Positions 61,262 through 64,000 of a stretch of 64,000 nt of DNA are shown here, in pieces. The translations under genes were made by a program, and so were the position numbers. The notes under the pieces are model-generated. The model was not told the DNA's origin. It saw nothing but the letters and a program-made list of their open reading frames with translations, and did no database searches. Source of the stretch: Motacilla alba alba (Eukaryota > Chordata > Aves > Passeriformes > Motacillidae); contig NC_052016.1 of NCBI RefSeq assembly GCF_015832195.1, positions 28,913,129 to 28,977,128 of the forward strand, written 5' to 3'. The first letter of the stretch is position 1, and every line of letters begins with the position of its first letter.

Positions 61262-64000
61262 GTAAGTAACTCAAATCAGAAAAGAATTTTTAATGTAATT
61301 TATGCTGTCAGCAATGTTCAGGTCCATTTTAAAAAGATTTTGACATAATAAATGGGTCTATCAGAATGCACTGACAAGTGAAAATATTACATAATTGAGT
61401 ATCTCCATTTGGACTTGAACTGTTTGCTTTTATCAGGACTGATTTATCAGTTCACATAAGAGAAGTCTCCAGGATCCTGGAATAATGTGTTGTCTTATAT
61501 TATCTGTGTGAGCACATATGGTATCTCACAAAACACAAGATGAGAAAAATATTTTGCTACTGTACATCACCAGCAATCCATCTGTTTTCAGCATGGCTGC
61601 AGCAGAGACACTTCAACTCAAAGCCCCCAACTCTTCTAAGAAGTCTTCATTGTAATGTTGTTTAGTGTAAACCATAATCAAGCAACTGGTAGACCAGGAA
61701 AACACCTAATACAGTGATCAGCACCATCATCTGCCACCCAGTGATGAAGTATTTGACAGAGCATGATATTTTTCACTAAAAGGGATAAAATAAGAACTGC
61801 TTGTGGGATTACTCACAAGGTCTAGGAAGACAGTTTTGTTCTGGGAGAACACGGAAAGAAAATGTTAATGGCTGGCAGAACCTCCATTATTCTTTGTTTT
61901 CTTTCTGAAGTCTCCCCAGAGCCAGAGTGAATCTTTGTGATCTTTCAGACTTTTTCCGTCTTCCCACTTTTGACTATTTAGAGTAACTTTTTTTACTAGT
62001 GACTATGAGAACTTTGGAAAACTTAGCATTACCAGCCTGAGAATCCTTCAGGTAGGCACAGGTTGAAACTTCAAACCCATGATTAAAACTCTGATATAAG
62101 ACTATAGATTGACTTGCGAGTCAACTGTAACAGTACAGTTATACATGCACAGATTTTAACTTCATTTGTTAACACAATGAAAAAAAGTATACCTTGTTTA
62201 TATGCAGTCCTGTAATTCATTTTCAGTAGAACTACAGCTTCATTTTTGCACATGAAAGAGTGCCAGGTACTGGCATTTTAATATAATCATTTCTATCTAG
62301 CTATGATTCTAGAAAGACTGGTAAATGTGTACACATTTTACACATAAGCAAAGAAACACTGTTGAGAGCTTATGAATACAGTGATGAACTTGTAATCTAA
62401 AGCCAAGCCATGGTGTGCTAGTGTAACAAGAATTCATAATTCTTTATGCAGGCTAAGGAATGTCAGTAAGATGCTTCATAAAATAATGAATGTTTGTAGT
62501 AATAATTTCATGTGTTGACTTCAATTTAATAGCCTTTATTTCAATGTAAGTTCATGAAGGATATAATTGGTAAACAGGTTCTTATGAAATACAGTAATTG
62601 AGAATTACGATTAAGCTCATGTTGGTATATTTGGTGCAGTTTTTACATGCTGTCACTGTTTATGTGATGACTCTGTTTCATAAAATTTTATGTGTCAATT
62701 AAAAGCTGGACATTTTCAATGGCTTTACTGAATATTCTTATTGATCAGCTAGGAGCTGGTGTGACTCTGTGTTGCATCAGTTTTATCCTTGTCCAATATA
62801 AATTACTTCTGAGTGTCTTTTGATTTACACAGCATGAATCCATAGACACTTTGCATCCTTTCCCTCCATCTGCCTGAATTTGTGGTGTCAGAGAGTGTCA
62901 CATTCACTACCCAAGGGATTAATTTTCTCATTATTCAACAGGGACAAAGCAAGCAGCAGACCTGCCAGTATGCTCAGCCCCTTGACCTGCCTCTAGGGCA
63001 GAGCGGGTAAAGCATTCCTTCTGCTCTAGCCTCTTTAATAAAAGAACTAAGAGCAAAAATCAGTGCTATTAGCTCTCTTCTGCAAAGAAATGGGCCTCAG
63101 ATCTTTTACTTGTGATTTGAACTAGTGACCTGAAGATAATGACTTTGCATCTTCTTCATTGAACCTTTGCAATATCTGGGTTACACGTTTAAAATACATA
63201 TTGATTTATATTCAACATGTCCAGGACACAGCTAATTCACTGAAATATTCGTGTATTTTTTATGACTAGCAAAGCTGGATAGGGCAGTTCTCACTGCCCA
63301 TTCCCACTCCCTCCCACCATACCACTCTCTCTGTCATGAATCAACAACTATTTGTGCAGTGAATCAGATTTAAAAATGGAGCACCACGAAAAAGTTCTAG
63401 AAGAGAACAAAGTGAGAGCTATGTAAGCCAGTTCTGATGTCAAAAGAAAATTTGTGCTACCAAGGTCTTTGTTCATCCTTTACTAATTATTTGTAAATTA
63501 CAATGAATAGTACAGAAACTATTTTTACATTTCAAAACTTGCAGAAAAAATCCATATAATGAAATACTAAATCATTCTACAACTGGTGTAAACTAATCCT
63601 CTGTATGCAAACAGCAGAGAAACCGAAACAATAAACTATTAAACGGGTAGTGAAGAGGATGCAGCAACATATGACGACAGCGAGAAACTGACCAGAGTTA
63701 TGACTCAACTCTGTGCAAGTCATTTCTAAGTGCTTCATTTTTTTCTTTAAAATGTAAGTAAAGAAGAACTCACCTTTCACTATTAATGAGCTCTGAGCTC
63801 TTGAGTTCATGAAAAGAGTTATATAAGTGCAAATTGGTGTGCTTCCTAATATATATTAAGAAAATATCAGGTTTTCATTAAATGTTTTTCTTTGTTCAGA
63901 GGCCATATATTGATCTAGCAAACCTTACTCAGCCCACTCAAATGACCAGAATCTGTGATTCATTTGCAGTGTGCAGCAACACATGCTTTCCGACAGGTTT
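61262..64000. other. Unique non-coding DNA to the window edge
   Basis: No gene, RNA or transposon is recognised. One 77-codon minus-strand ORF (63577-63810) has no recognisable domain. Composition is AT-rich like the rest of the window. Confidence 0.55.

Overview
This window looks like bird genomic DNA, most likely from a songbird. The evidence is three unmistakable copies of the avian LINE family CR1. Two of them carry the characteristic 8-bp CR1 3' terminal repeat (ATTCTATG/ATTCTGTG type). There are also at least two solo retroviral LTRs with 6-bp target-site duplications. The DNA is AT-rich and poor in CpG, with short ORFs scattered at chance frequency. There are no bacterial-type genes, operons or CRISPR arrays, and I see no tRNA or rRNA genes. 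The songbird assignment is an inference from the style of the CR1 3' end; 'bird' is firm.

Layout. 1-2.6 kb: unique AT-rich DNA with a T26 run. 2.6-3.1 kb: an old, decayed CR1 tail on the + strand. 3.1-10.6 kb: unique DNA with a fresh 47-bp tandem duplication at 4657-4750 and a small hairpin near 6.05 kb. 10569-10947: a solo LTR on the - strand with CCAAT, TATA and AATAAA in the right order, flanked by TCCTCC repeats. 11-14.8 kb: unique, somewhat GC-richer between 12 and 13.7 kb. 14.84-15.66 kb: a second CR1 on the + strand with a frameshifted reverse-transcriptase tail. 15.7-51.9 kb: a long stretch without recognisable genes. It holds microsatellites, several small tandem duplications, a striking 63-nt hairpin at 28561-28623, paired palindromes at 40960-41006, and two short splice-site-bounded exon candidates (24305-24358 and 41267-41333) that remain speculative. 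51935-52321: a CpG-rich, apparently young solo LTR on the - strand flanked by perfect GGTAAT repeats. 52.6-53.1 kb: a probable degraded LTR. 60.19-61.25 kb: the best preserved CR1, - strand, truncated at its 5' end, still reading through the reverse-transcriptase catalytic FADD and on to the natural stop apart from two in-frame nonsense codons. 61.3-64 kb: unique DNA.

I find no protein-coding host gene that I can name, so the window is best read as intergenic DNA or the inside of a large intron. The identifiable features are independent transposon insertions and local repeats and do not form a pathway. I did not find a new multi-gene system. The most checkable novelties are the 63-nt hairpin and the young solo LTR.
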